Of a stretch of 50,862 nucleotides of DNA, positions 8,340 through 17,855 are shown one piece after another. The stretch spans positions 1-50,862 of IMG/VR virus record IMGVR_UViG_3300013131_000061. One strand, written 5' to 3'. Under the pieces are notes generated by a model. It made no database searches, was not told where the DNA came from, and was given only the letters and a program-made list of their open reading frames with translations. The first letter of the stretch is position 1. Each line of letters starts with the position of its first letter. The position numbers and the translations under genes are program-made. This DNA is from a virus.

Positions 8340-11300
8340 TGATCAACACCTAAATATTTTTCTCTGAATTTATCGATAGCGCTCGCACCTGACCTCAAAC
8401 CAAAATAGAAATACCATGGAGCCCCTGAAAGAGTTCTCAAATTATTTCCACCCAAATTTCTTGGTTCGTATTCACCCAATGAATTTTTTTGGAAAATATA
8501 TCCCGTACGATTTTCAATCTGACCATTTATACCTATAAAGTAGGGGATATTCAATCTATCTAACTCTTGGTATTTTGTTGAGAAGATTGGTTGATTAGTA
8601 ATGGTGTACCATGTATTCCCCTCGTTTCCAAAAATTGAATTATCTGCCGGTGGTGGGGGTGGTGGAGTACAAGAACCTGTTTGTGTGACCGTAGCCTGTT
8701 GTGTTGTTACTGACCCTTGACAAGCACATATCGAAATTGTTTGTTGTGCGGGAATCGATACACTAATCAAATTACCTGAATTACAATCTTGATAAGTGTA
8801 TGAATCAGGTACGTTGTTGGCACTATTATCTATAGTGTAAGTCTCACAAACACATCCACCAAAAACTTGGCTGAATGATGTTGTATAAGCATTATTCCTC
8901 CATAGATAAAATGGGACATTTTGTGATTTGGTTCCCAAATAATCAGCAAGTAAAACTGAACCAGTCAAATTCCTGTCAATCCTTCTCGGGGTAATGATAT
9001 CTCTATCACTTTGGAATGAGTCATAGAATATACCGAAGATTGGATTACCATTTATATCTTTAGAAATGTATATTGGATTGTCACCTGGTATCGCAGGGTC
9101 ATCAATATAATTTCCTTCATTGAAAGGTTTGATACCGTATTGTGAGTTTATTTGTAGCATTTGAGCATAATCTCCGTCAACTCGTTGTGATGTTCGACTG
9201 AAAAATCCTGTGATGGACGCATTACCAGTACTCAGAACACGGTTCCAAAAATTCGAATTGATGAGTCTGGATATAACAAAAATTTGGAATATATTCCCAA
9301 CGTCATTCCATGTAGACGGGTTTAATTTGTCTGCCGTGTATCCATAATAATCTTTACTAACAACCACATCTTTAGTCCAAAAATATTTTGGACCCAAGTC
9401 CATTACAGTAGTTGGGTATAATAAATTATAAGAATTTAATATAGGTTGAGTGATTCCATCAATAATTCCAAAAGGGGTTCCAGTAGTATTGGGGGCTCTC
9501 TTTCCAACAAAATTGTTACTAACCAAGCTATACGGACTTGACCTATAGTAAAAATTGTTAGATTCCTCATCAAAATACAATAAGTCCGCACAATAAGAAT
9601 AACTTACCACATTATTTACCACCACCCTGGTGACTAAATCACCATTGGCATTAAATGCCGGTCTATTCCTGAAAGGAAACGCAAACAAAGTACCGTTAAC
9701 CCATGAATTTACAAACACGTGTGAAAAAACACCTCTACAAGCACCAAATGTCACACGGAACCTTTGTAACCATTCTAAATAGTTGTTAATTAATGTAGGT
9801 ATGTTTCTCAAATACGAACCTTCTACATCGGGACTTACAACATCATAACAACCATCAACAACTAATTGTGGATTTTCATTTGTAGGGCATGGAGATAAAA
9901 CCTCAAGTCTACCATCAACATCAGTTGTGTAACAAGACAATGGTACCATTCCTTGACATCCAAATGAACCAATTACTCTATCCAAGTTATTATCAAGTCC
10001 ATCACCTAAAGTAGGTTCAAAAAATCCTAACGAACCACCTGTTGTAATTGACAAACTCGATTGACCAGCACTTCCAATAACAAAAAGACTAAGTCTTGGA
10101 TTCTGATATAACATAAAATAGTTTTTACCATTTGGTGTTGTGGTAAGACTCAAATCTGAAGCAGGTAATCTGTCAGATCTTAATACTAATTTAGCGTTCG
10201 CAACAGAGGGGTCAAAAGTGATTGTATGTACCGCCGTAGTTTGTCCTGGTAAACCAGGTTGGTAATACCATGGAGAATATAATCTAACGTTAGGTAATTG
10301 ACCTCCATTCTGTGTGACGGTACCCTGAGAATCTGAACCAGCAATAAAGGTTCCTCCTTCAATTACACCCTGATATTCAGTACCATAGAACTTTATAAAT
10401 TGATTGTTCTTTCCGTTATCACTTACAGATCCACCACTTTGCCAAGAATTGTTTACGTAATTGGATATAGGTTGATCTCCAGGAAACGGAAAAAAGGATA
10501 GTGTGGACTTGTCTAACGATGAATAATATGACAATCTATCCGTATTTACACCTTGGAATTGACTTTGATTTACTATGAAATTATATGGTTGGTGGAACAC
10601 CGGTGATGTTGAATAACTTGTTAGGTGACTTTCAGGTGTCTTGAAATTTGTATACCAATTTCCTGACCCACTATTAGGTTGGATAGGAATATTCATCCTG
10701 TAAGGTCCTTCGAATATCAAAGAATTTTGAACCCCAAAATTATAACCAAATAATTTATTCAAATCATACTTTATATTTTGAGGTTCAGTATAAACATCAA
10801 CCCCTCTAACTAAAAATAAAAAATTATATTCTTTCCAAGAATCACCTATAGCGAAGAAAGATCCGAAGGTCTCACTTCTAGTCGTTCCGTTACTATCGAC
10901 ATAGTATAGTTTTTGTAATTTACGTAAGAAATATTTTTCAATTAGACTATCTTGACCCAAATTCAAAATTGTATCCGCTTCAACCGCCGATATCTGATTA
11001 ATAACTTGAAAATATTCGATACCCGTCTTATACAAGTATTCAGATTCTGTGGTTGTAGAATTTAGATTAACAGATGCTGTTTGTGTCTGACCATTTTGGT
11101 CAATATAAGTTACTGTTCTGTTTACCACTCCTGAAACCGAGCTTCCAGTCAAAGTATAATTACCAAATTGATTCAGAGTAGTTGACGAGTAATTAAGGTC
11201 AATAATATTATCAGGATCATTAAATGACAGGATCGCACCAGGAACGAAGTTGTTCTGTGGGACTAACAACACCATCACATTATCTGTAAAAGACTGTGAA

Positions 11301-13654
11301 GGGTTATTCGGGTTATTTACGGTTGTTTGTATTATATTTTTTCCTTCAAAATATCTTTCCCTGATATTCGCTAAATTCATAGATTGTGAAAGGGTAATAT
11401 CAGGACCCACATATACTTTATCGGTGGTATAGCTTATAGTAATCGGTGTGTTAGCCAATTTGTTAATTTCAGCTTCTAACTGTGTTGCTGATGGTAAAAC
11501 ATAGTTCATACCACTCAACCCATATCTAAAACCTGTTAAGTCAGCCAGGTACTTTTGATTGCGTTTATTACTATTACCCGAATAAGAGTCCGGATCCAAA
11601 CCTACAGGAAGACCATCGTTAACATCACCAGTTAACACACCCCATGTATCCTGATTGTAGGATGGAAATAATGGGGAAGTACCAGATGTAGTGAATATGG
11701 TATATTCACCAATTTTGTTAGTACTAGCATTACCACCGGTAAAAGGGTTACCTTCAATTTCTTGTAACAATAAATCTGAAGCAGAACAATCACAAGCTTC
11801 ACAATCAGGATAAGATATCATAGGTAATTTCAGATCTTTGAATGTAAATTTTGTAAAAAGAGGAAAGACTTTTATAAAAACAAAAATCGCAACCCCAAAC
11901 CAAATTGCCGCCTGAACTCCCAAAGTAATCCCCAAAGCAACTTGGGGTACTGGGTTTGCGACGGCAGCGATAGCATTTACAGTATAAATCACACCATTAT
12001 AGGTTAACCATGAAGACAATAAAATTGTTATTACATATTTTGCAATTGGCCAAAACTGAGCTAAGAAATTCAAAATTGGTATCAAAACCAAACCTATTGG
12101 GGCTAAAATTGTTAGAAATACGTTAACTATAAAAAACAATAAATCAAAATTTCTAACAGCATCTGTTGCTGGAAATCTGTTATTTTCACTAGCACATGCG
12201 GAATCAGTTATTTCTTTGATACCTATAAAGTTTCCTCTTGAAAGTCCCCTGAAATATTGGTCAACAAGACCTGATACAGTGTAAACCTTATTGTAAATAA
12301 ACTCGTAGAATGTATCTTCACAGTCAACAATTTCTTGTTGTCTATCCAAAATTTGTTGTTGAGTGGTAAATCCATTAGTATATCCAGACCAATCCAATCC
12401 AAAGTAATATGAACTATTCTGTTGGTTTCTCAAATTTGTACTTGTCGAATATGCAGGATCTTGAGATGATGTTATCCAACCGTATTCCTTGATATTGGGT
12501 ACTAAGAAATACCCTTTCCTTGTTTCATTAATTTCTATTGAATTGGGTTGACCGTATTTTACCTTAAATCGATACTTTCCTTTCGTTGGTACACCAACTT
12601 TGGGATCGTTACTTAATATTTGTTCTCCGAATTCATTAGTAGTCACATAATCCAAATTCATGGGAACCTCCAGTAACCAAGTACCATCTTCGTCAATAAC
12701 TTTTCCAGCCTGAGGTAATTGAGCTTGCTCCAAAATTGGTAACCCATTCGTGTCTTGGAAAATTGTTTGTCTAATAGCAATAATTTCTCCAGAACCAGTT
12801 GTTAGGTTACATAAATCCCCCATTTCGGTAGGTGGTCGACAACCCAAACCTACAGCCCTATCAGGATTATTACTCAATAGAGATCCCATAAACAAAGCGG
12901 TCGGTTCTATTGAAACCCCAACCTCGTCTAAATTGAAATCATGTCGAGCAATTCCGATTTGACAAATTTCAGGTTGACCCCAAAAAGGAAATACTTCTAT
13001 CGATTGGGAAAGACTCACAATTTGTGGTAAGGTCGATAGATCGGTTGAACTCTGAAATTCTGCACCTTCTACTTGATCTGAGGTCGCCCTTCCTATTCTA
13101 ATAAGATCTTGTGGACTCATGGAGAATGGACCCATATCAGATAGATCAAGATCCATAACTAGCGTATGAGTACCAACAGGTACACCCATAATCATAAAGT
13201 CGCCACTTCCATTTGTTTTGACAGTATACTTGTAATACTTGTCGTAAACCTCGATTAAAGCAGGATTCGTAAGAATATCTTGTTTGCTTGGGAAGGTCCC
13301 TGTTGGTGTATGTCCCCCGTGACTTTTTTCATAGGGTAAAAGATTATACCTATAACCATCCGAATTTACATCATCTATTTCGGAATATGGGTATAAATCT
13401 CTAATAATTTCGTTATTTAGGTCTTGCTCTGTGATTGGAACAAATACTGATACTCTCGCATTTGGAATTCCATAACCACCATTTGAAAATACACGCCCTA
13501 CAACCACACCATAGTCAGCACACATTCTTGTATAGACATCCTCACTCCTAACCTTGAGAGATAGGATCTCAATTTGTTCGAAGTCTTGCTCTAATTGAAC
13601 ATTGATCTGTCTGTCGACTCCAATCTGTGTACGTAACCTATATGATTTTGACAT
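8336..13654 (-). CDS. Giant tail-tip/baseplate protein with hydrophobic segment
   Basis: 1772 residues, the first gene of the large baseplate operon, with a TATTTAT box 18 bases upstream. Residues 50-180 resemble a carboxypeptidase-regulatory/CNA-B-like beta domain (VVVGRVFSNGGYGIPNARVS, later DFMIMGVPVGTHTL). Residues about 505-605 hold three or four strongly hydrophobic stretches (LLFFIVNVFLTILAPIGLVL; AALGIT-type; AAIWFGVAIFVFIKVFPLF), unusual for a virion protein. They are followed by a cysteine cluster, CEACDC, near residue 615. The C-terminal 200 residues contain a second Cys-rich patch (GCVCE, ICACQG) and a PPPPPP run. A membrane-interacting role during infection is my inference. It could alternatively replace part of T4 gp7 or gp10. 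Confidence 0.6.
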   Translation of the reverse strand: MSKSYRLRTQIGVDRQINVQLEQDFEQIEILSLKVRSEDVYTRMCADYGVVVGRVFSNGGYGIPNARVSVFVPITEQDLNNEIIRDLYPYSEIDDVNSDGYRYNLLPYEKSHGGHTPTGTFPSKQDILTNPALIEVYDKYYKYTVKTNGSGDFMIMGVPVGTHTLVMDLDLSDMGPFSMSPQDLIRIGRATSDQVEGAEFQSSTDLSTLPQIVSLSQSIEVFPFWGQPEICQIGIARHDFNLDEVGVSIEPTALFMGSLLSNNPDRAVGLGCRPPTEMGDLCNLTTGSGEIIAIRQTIFQDTNGLPILEQAQLPQAGKVIDEDGTWLLEVPMNLDYVTTNEFGEQILSNDPKVGVPTKGKYRFKVKYGQPNSIEINETRKGYFLVPNIKEYGWITSSQDPAYSTSTNLRNQQNSSYYFGLDWSGYTNGFTTQQQILDRQQEIVDCEDTFYEFIYNKVYTVSGLVDQYFRGLSRGNFIGIKEITDSACASENNRFPATDAVRNFDLLFFIVNVFLTILAPIGLVLIPILNFLAQFWPIAKYVITILLSSWLTYNGVIYTVNAIAAVANPVPQVALGITLGVQAAIWFGVAIFVFIKVFPLFTKFTFKDLKLPMISYPDCEACDCSASDLLLQEIEGNPFTGGNASTNKIGEYTIFTTSGTSPLFPSYNQDTWGVLTGDVNDGLPVGLDPDSYSGNSNKRNQKYLADLTGFRYGLSGMNYVLPSATQLEAEINKLANTPITISYTTDKVYVGPDITLSQSMNLANIRERYFEGKNIIQTTVNNPNNPSQSFTDNVMVLLVPQNNFVPGAILSFNDPDNIIDLNYSSTTLNQFGNYTLTGSSVSGVVNRTVTYIDQNGQTQTASVNLNSTTTESEYLYKTGIEYFQVINQISAVEADTILNLGQDSLIEKYFLRKLQKLYYVDSNGTTRSETFGSFFAIGDSWKEYNFLFLVRGVDVYTEPQNIKYDLNKLFGYNFGVQNSLIFEGPYRMNIPIQPNSGSGNWYTNFKTPESHLTSYSTSPVFHQPYNFIVNQSQFQGVNTDRLSYYSSLDKSTLSFFPFPGDQPISNYVNNSWQSGGSVSDNGKNNQFIKFYGTEYQGVIEGGTFIAGSDSQGTVTQNGGQLPNVRLYSPWYYQPGLPGQTTAVHTITFDPSVANAKLVLRSDRLPASDLSLTTTPNGKNYFMLYQNPRLSLFVIGSAGQSSLSITTGGSLGFFEPTLGDGLDNNLDRVIGSFGCQGMVPLSCYTTDVDGRLEVLSPCPTNENPQLVVDGCYDVVSPDVEGSYLRNIPTLINNYLEWLQRFRVTFGACRGVFSHVFVNSWVNGTLFAFPFRNRPAFNANGDLVTRVVVNNVVSYSYCADLLYFDEESNNFYYRSSPYSLVSNNFVGKRAPNTTGTPFGIIDGITQPILNSYNLLYPTTVMDLGPKYFWTKDVVVSKDYYGYTADKLNPSTWNDVGNIFQIFVISRLINSNFWNRVLSTGNASITGFFSRTSQRVDGDYAQMLQINSQYGIKPFNEGNYIDDPAIPGDNPIYISKDINGNPIFGIFYDSFQSDRDIITPRRIDRNLTGSVLLADYLGTKSQNVPFYLWRNNAYTTSFSQVFGGCVCETYTIDNSANNVPDSYTYQDCNSGNLISVSIPAQQTISICACQGSVTTQQATVTQTGSCTPPPPPPADNSIFGNEGNTWYTITNQPIFSTKYQELDRLNIPYFIGINGQIENRTGYIFQKNSLGEYEPRNLGGNNLRTLSGAPWYFYFGLRSGASAIDKFREKYLGVDQ

Positions 13655-13672
13655 TAAAAAGTACTTTCTATG

Positions 13673-13679
13673 ATAAATA
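13673..13679 (-). promoter_or_regulatory. TATTTAT box before the baseplate operon
   Basis: On the minus strand this reads CTATTTATCATAG, 18 bases before the ATG of the 1772-residue gene and in the only gap (75 bases) upstream of that operon. It is a member of a recurrent set of twelve boxes; promoter function is inferred. Confidence 0.5.
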
Positions 13680-13729
13680 GTTTATTCACTATTTTATAAA
13701 AAGTAATGGAATTTCGATAAAAATATATA

Positions 13730-15571
13730 TCAGGAGAAATTTGTAGTTTGGAAGTTCTTAACTCTGACAGTAATATCTTTGGCCGGAAATCTAATCTGAT
13801 AAATTTGATTCGGTTCAGCGAAGATTGTGTTGTCAACTAAACTTATTTTTCTTGTAACAACATCAGAATATGGCATTGATGTTTGTGCTGAACTATATTG
13901 ACCACCAACTTTGTTAAAAATGGAAATTTCTCCGACACTTATAACTCCGTTCTCTGATTGGATTATTCTATTCAATTCTGACACTAAAATGTCCTCACCC
14001 AAATTTCTGAGTGTTGAACTAAAAAATGTTGTGACTCTATCAATTACATTTGAAATGACTGCACCTTGGTTTTGAGTAGCATCAAGAACAACTTGAACAT
14101 CCACCCCTAAGTCAATCACTTGGGCACTTCCGATTTGAACATAATCATTTATCATGCGATAGTTTGATAAATATTCCGCTAAATTTTGCTTCATAGTTTG
14201 TGAAACTTCCGATGTCAAATTACCTGAAGAATCATATGATAAAACATTTATAATAATTTTGTTGTTGTTCTCTGTAATCGAGACCTTAGCCGGTGCTCCA
14301 AACTGTCCTGGCATATTTCTTATGATAGCCTCGTAGTCATTGATTGTAACAGCCCTGTTTTGAGCCGCGAAATTGAATGTAACGTAATTTCTGACTTCCT
14401 CAGTCGATGGATATCCCGCACCACCAATTGCCGCTGTTATGTTATTACACGTCAATGAATTGATAACTGACGTGTTGATAATATCAGAGGGTCCATTTAC
14501 AAAAAAATCTACAGCTCCGATTTGGTTAATAACATTGACACCCAAATTAGTTCCAAGTCCACCACCAATTCTATATTGAATAAATAATGTAGTATTTGCC
14601 TTGGGAGTTGAACCCAAAGACATCATGTTGTTTTGGTATCTTTGAATTTTCAAAGGTACATCTATTGCCGTAAATTCTCTTAATTGATCTTCAGCAGTAT
14701 TAGTTCCACCTCCAAATGTTATTTTTAAAAATCCTTCAGGAGTATATTCTGTAACAAACCTTTGTTGAGTTTGAATATATCTACCTACTTTGATTGCAGG
14801 ATCATCAGATGGTTTAGTAGGGTCTTCGATAAATACACGATCATCCGCCAAGGCTGGAACCTCATACCATCTACCCGCCGCCCCCAAAAATTCTTGTGGT
14901 GTGGGTACGTTGGAATATGCTGTACCATCTCTTTGTATTATTGATGTAACACCCAATACGTTCTTTTCAGGTAAAAAGAATTCAAAGAAAGGTCTTACAT
15001 CATTTGGTGTAATAACTCTTTTGAAAACTTTCGTAATACCATTGACAACAGTTTCCCTTTTTGTAATGGTATAATTTATGAGGTTACCGTTTTGATCGAA
15101 ATTTGGTATTTTTAATCTATTAGGAAAACCATCTTGATTGAATGGGGAGGCAAAATTTACATCATAGAGAACTTCAAATATTTGACCCGACCCTATTACT
15201 TGACTACCTCTACGAAGTATACCCAAATATCTTTCATCTTCTTTGTCTCCGAAAGCTGGTACTGTGATTGAAAAATCTACTAATGCAATCGAAGGTCTTT
15301 GTCCTGGAATCTTTAATCCGTAAGTTCTCGCAATATTGTAAATCGAAGATCTTTGTTGTGCATATTGAAGGACAGTTTCTTGAATGCTTCTATCGATGTG
15401 GTAATGAAGATTATCGGCCACCGCAGCATTCAAATCCAAGAAAACCGAGAATACCGAAGCATCATTGAAGTTATCAATAAGTTCGGGGTAAAAAGTTTTA
15501 GTGTAATTTATTAATTCCTGTCGTATCGCAGCAAAATCTCGTACTGTATAGGATATTCTTCTTTCGGCCAT
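13730..15571 (-). CDS. 6: Baseplate wedge protein, gp6-like
   Basis: 613 residues against about 660 in T4 gp6. The N-terminus (RRISYTVRDFAAIRQELINY, followed by TFYPELIDNFNDAS) is the typical opening of gp6 / baseplate-J-type wedge proteins, and the central GGAGYPSTEEVRNYVTFNFA plus 'AVTINDYEAII' region matches the conserved J-like core. In T4, gp6 dimers form the iris ring that ties the six wedges together. The gene follows the gp25-like gene with a four-base gap, so the two are co-transcribed, and these two proteins also contact each other in the T4 wedge. No membrane segment or cysteine cluster is seen. Confidence 0.85.
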   Translation of the reverse strand: MAERRISYTVRDFAAIRQELINYTKTFYPELIDNFNDASVFSVFLDLNAAVADNLHYHIDRSIQETVLQYAQQRSSIYNIARTYGLKIPGQRPSIALVDFSITVPAFGDKEDERYLGILRRGSQVIGSGQIFEVLYDVNFASPFNQDGFPNRLKIPNFDQNGNLINYTITKRETVVNGITKVFKRVITPNDVRPFFEFFLPEKNVLGVTSIIQRDGTAYSNVPTPQEFLGAAGRWYEVPALADDRVFIEDPTKPSDDPAIKVGRYIQTQQRFVTEYTPEGFLKITFGGGTNTAEDQLREFTAIDVPLKIQRYQNNMMSLGSTPKANTTLFIQYRIGGGLGTNLGVNVINQIGAVDFFVNGPSDIINTSVINSLTCNNITAAIGGAGYPSTEEVRNYVTFNFAAQNRAVTINDYEAIIRNMPGQFGAPAKVSITENNNKIIINVLSYDSSGNLTSEVSQTMKQNLAEYLSNYRMINDYVQIGSAQVIDLGVDVQVVLDATQNQGAVISNVIDRVTTFFSSTLRNLGEDILVSELNRIIQSENGVISVGEISIFNKVGGQYSSAQTSMPYSDVVTRKISLVDNTIFAEPNQIYQIRFPAKDITVRVKNFQTTNFS

Positions 15572-15575
15572 AATC

Positions 15576-16037
15576 TTAAATATTCAGAATAATAAAATCT
15601 TTAGTGTTGAACACATCGTTTGATATCGCATAATCAACCCTGACAGTTGCAGTATATTCAGCAACATCTTGATTGAATCTTGTGATTGCAGGGTCAATAA
15701 CCCCACCAGCACCTGTGGCCGTTAGACCCGCTTCTTCACCTGTAGGTGCCGTTATTGTTATACTTGTGAGTTGAAGTTGAGGCATGTATTTGGTTACAGA
15801 GTCTCTGATCTCAGCTTCAATACTTTGGAATGTTGGTCCATCTAAAGGTTCAAAAATATATTCCAATAATCTTGTACCGAAATCTGGTAAGAAATATCTA
15901 GATCCTTTTCTCGTCAGTAGTAAATGAATAAGATTACTTCTGATTTCTTCCGCAGTGTAATCTGTTAAATCCAAGTATTTTCCATCGAATGAATCGATAA
16001 AAGGAAAAGTTAAACCATATGTCCTACCATTTGCCAT
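15576..16037 (-). CDS. 25: Baseplate wedge protein, gp25-like
   Basis: 153 residues (T4 gp25 has 132). Residues 42-57, TRKGSRYFLPDFGTRL, are the signature of the gp25-like (GPW/gp25) family, a sheath-handshake-fold wedge protein that nucleates sheath assembly. The C-terminal 50 residues, with AGGVIDPAITRFNQDVAE, extend the family core. The gene is first in a two-gene unit with gp6. A TATTTAT box ends only five bases before the ATG, so the transcript would be nearly leaderless if the box is a -10 element. Confidence 0.9.
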   Translation of the reverse strand: MANGRTYGLTFPFIDSFDGKYLDLTDYTAEEIRSNLIHLLLTRKGSRYFLPDFGTRLLEYIFEPLDGPTFQSIEAEIRDSVTKYMPQLQLTSITITAPTGEEAGLTATGAGGVIDPAITRFNQDVAEYTATVRVDYAISNDVFNTKDFIILNI

Positions 16038-16042
16038 ATCTG

Positions 16043-16049
16043 ATAAATA
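16043..16049 (-). promoter_or_regulatory. TATTTAT box before gp25-like gene
   Basis: Minus strand GTATATTTATCAG, five bases before the start codon and just downstream of the nrdA terminator. It is one of twelve boxes in coding orientation. Confidence 0.5.
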
Positions 16050-16073
16050 TACTTTAATATTTTTTTTAAGACA

Positions 16074-16107
16074 TAAAAAAACCCAACACCTAAGTGTTGG
16101 GTTTTTC
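16074..16107 (-). terminator. Rho-independent terminator after nrdA (bidirectional form)
   Basis: A 10-base stem AACCCAACAC / GTGTTGGGTT (16080-16089 and 16094-16103) with a four-base loop. On the minus strand it is followed by a run of T; on the plus strand a shorter T run follows as well. It separates the nucleotide/replication block from the gp25-gp6 unit. Confidence 0.85.
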
Positions 16108-16132
16108 AGTCATGAACTCTTGTTTAGAACTT

Positions 16133-17839
16133 TTATGCCTGACAAGCCACGCATTCAAGGTCATTTAGATTCAACTTCTTTCTAGCGAAAGCTTGTGCAG
16201 AATTCATCGAATGTTGATAGTATAAAGTCTTAACACCCAACTGCCATGCGTCTATCAACAATTTGTTGACATCCTTAGTAGGCATGTCTGGTGAAATCAT
16301 AAGGTTCAAAGATTGAGCCTGATCAATATAATCTTGACGAATCGCCGCCTGATTGATTATTGAAGATTGATTGATTTCTGCGAAGGTTCTGAATACATCC
16401 TTCTGTTCATCAGTCAAAAACTCCAAGTGTTGGACTGATCCATCATGTTTTTTAATACTATCCCATACTTCTTTAGTATCTTTACCGATTTCAGCTAGTA
16501 ACTTTTGAAGAACGGGATTTTTGATTGTTACCTTCAATTTAGCAACGTCTTTTACATAAGCATTTGACCAAATTGGTTCGATGGATTGAGATACCTGACC
16601 CAAAATAAATGCTGATGAAGTCGTTGGTGCGATTGCATTCAATGTGACATTTCTTCGTCCATACCCTACTAAATGTTCAGGCTCTCCGAACATTTCTGCG
16701 AGTTCTTCTGAAGCTTTGTAAGACTTATCTTTGATAAGTTTGAACACCTGTACGTTCAGACGTGCTGTATCTTTACTATCGAATGGGAGATTTTTGGATT
16801 GTAAAAATGAATGCCAGCCCAAAACTCCAAGACCTAGAGCTCGTTGTCTTTTAGCAAAATTATAAGCCTTTTCTAAATAGAAGAATGCTCGTTGACCTTC
16901 TAGGGTTCCGTTGTGTCTGAGACTGTCAATTTTTTCAACAAATTCAGTAACCACAGCATCCAAGAAATAAATCATAGTTTCAACAGCATCTGTATCCTTC
17001 CATTCGTCGTAGTGTAATAAATTCATAGAAGATAAAACACACACAAATGACTCTTCTTCTGAATTATGAAGAGCAATTTCAGAACAAAGGTTTGAGTTAT
17101 GAATTTTCATATCCTTGTCCTTATAAACCTCAGGAGCCTTGTTATTCATAGTATCGGTGAACATGATATAAGGATATCCAATTTCACCTCTTCGTTGAAT
17201 TACTTTTGCCCATATTGCTCTTTTTTCATCATCTCCAGCAATCATTTCTTTCATGAACTTATCTGTCACGGTAACTGCGTGAGTCAGGTCTTGGATGGGG
17301 AATCCCTCGGTTCCAATTTCCAAGAATTCCATAATGTCAGGGTGTTCGACAGGTAGGTATGGTGAGAAACGACCTCTACGAGTTGATCCTTGTGAAATAT
17401 TATCAACAACACTTTGGAACAAATTCATAAAGTGAACTGAACCAGGTGCGTGTCCATTGTCTGTAATAGTGGCTCCACGACCACGGATATTTCCAAAATA
17501 TCCAGAAGTACCACCACCCATTTTACTCATCTCTCCGACCTCAGCTTGAGTATATAAGATTGATTCAATATTATCACCAATATTAGAACCAAAACAACTC
17601 ACAGGTAAACCTCTTTGTTTACCAAAGTTTGCCCATACAGGAGAAGACAATGAATACCATCCTTTACCCATATAATCATAAAACTTATCAGCAAATCCTT
17701 CAATTCCCAAAAGTTTTTCAGCATGATCAGCAATAACTCTGATTCGCTCCAAGGGTTGTTCACCCTCACTCAAATATCCACGACGGAGAAAAGTAATTGA
17801 CTCTTCGTTGATCCATTCGAATGGTTTTCTATTTTCCAT
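16133..17839 (-). CDS. nrdA: Class I ribonucleotide reductase, catalytic alpha subunit
   Basis: 568 residues, shorter than E. coli NrdA (761) because there is no N-terminal ATP-cone. All catalytic parts are present: C82 and C267 as the redox pair, the N250-C252-E254 set in SNLCSEI (C252 the expected thiyl residue), Y540-Y541 in TLYYQHSMN for radical transfer, and a C-terminal swinging CxxC (C563, C566). It reduces ribonucleoside diphosphates to deoxynucleotides for phage DNA synthesis together with NrdB, encoded 16 bases upstream. The start has an A-rich leader without Shine-Dalgarno sequence. A strong terminator follows the gene. The allosteric activity site is carried by NrdB instead. Confidence 0.95.
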   Translation of the reverse strand: MENRKPFEWINEESITFLRRGYLSEGEQPLERIRVIADHAEKLLGIEGFADKFYDYMGKGWYSLSSPVWANFGKQRGLPVSCFGSNIGDNIESILYTQAEVGEMSKMGGGTSGYFGNIRGRGATITDNGHAPGSVHFMNLFQSVVDNISQGSTRRGRFSPYLPVEHPDIMEFLEIGTEGFPIQDLTHAVTVTDKFMKEMIAGDDEKRAIWAKVIQRRGEIGYPYIMFTDTMNNKAPEVYKDKDMKIHNSNLCSEIALHNSEEESFVCVLSSMNLLHYDEWKDTDAVETMIYFLDAVVTEFVEKIDSLRHNGTLEGQRAFFYLEKAYNFAKRQRALGLGVLGWHSFLQSKNLPFDSKDTARLNVQVFKLIKDKSYKASEELAEMFGEPEHLVGYGRRNVTLNAIAPTTSSAFILGQVSQSIEPIWSNAYVKDVAKLKVTIKNPVLQKLLAEIGKDTKEVWDSIKKHDGSVQHLEFLTDEQKDVFRTFAEINQSSIINQAAIRQDYIDQAQSLNLMISPDMPTKDVNKLLIDAWQLGVKTLYYQHSMNSAQAFARKKLNLNDLECVACQA

Positions 17840-17855
17840 ATTGTTTTTTTATAAA

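Noticed and set aside
16133-17839. NrdA as a truncated pseudogene because of its 568 residues
   Set aside because: All catalytic and C-terminal cysteines are present; the missing part is only the ATP-cone, found on NrdB.
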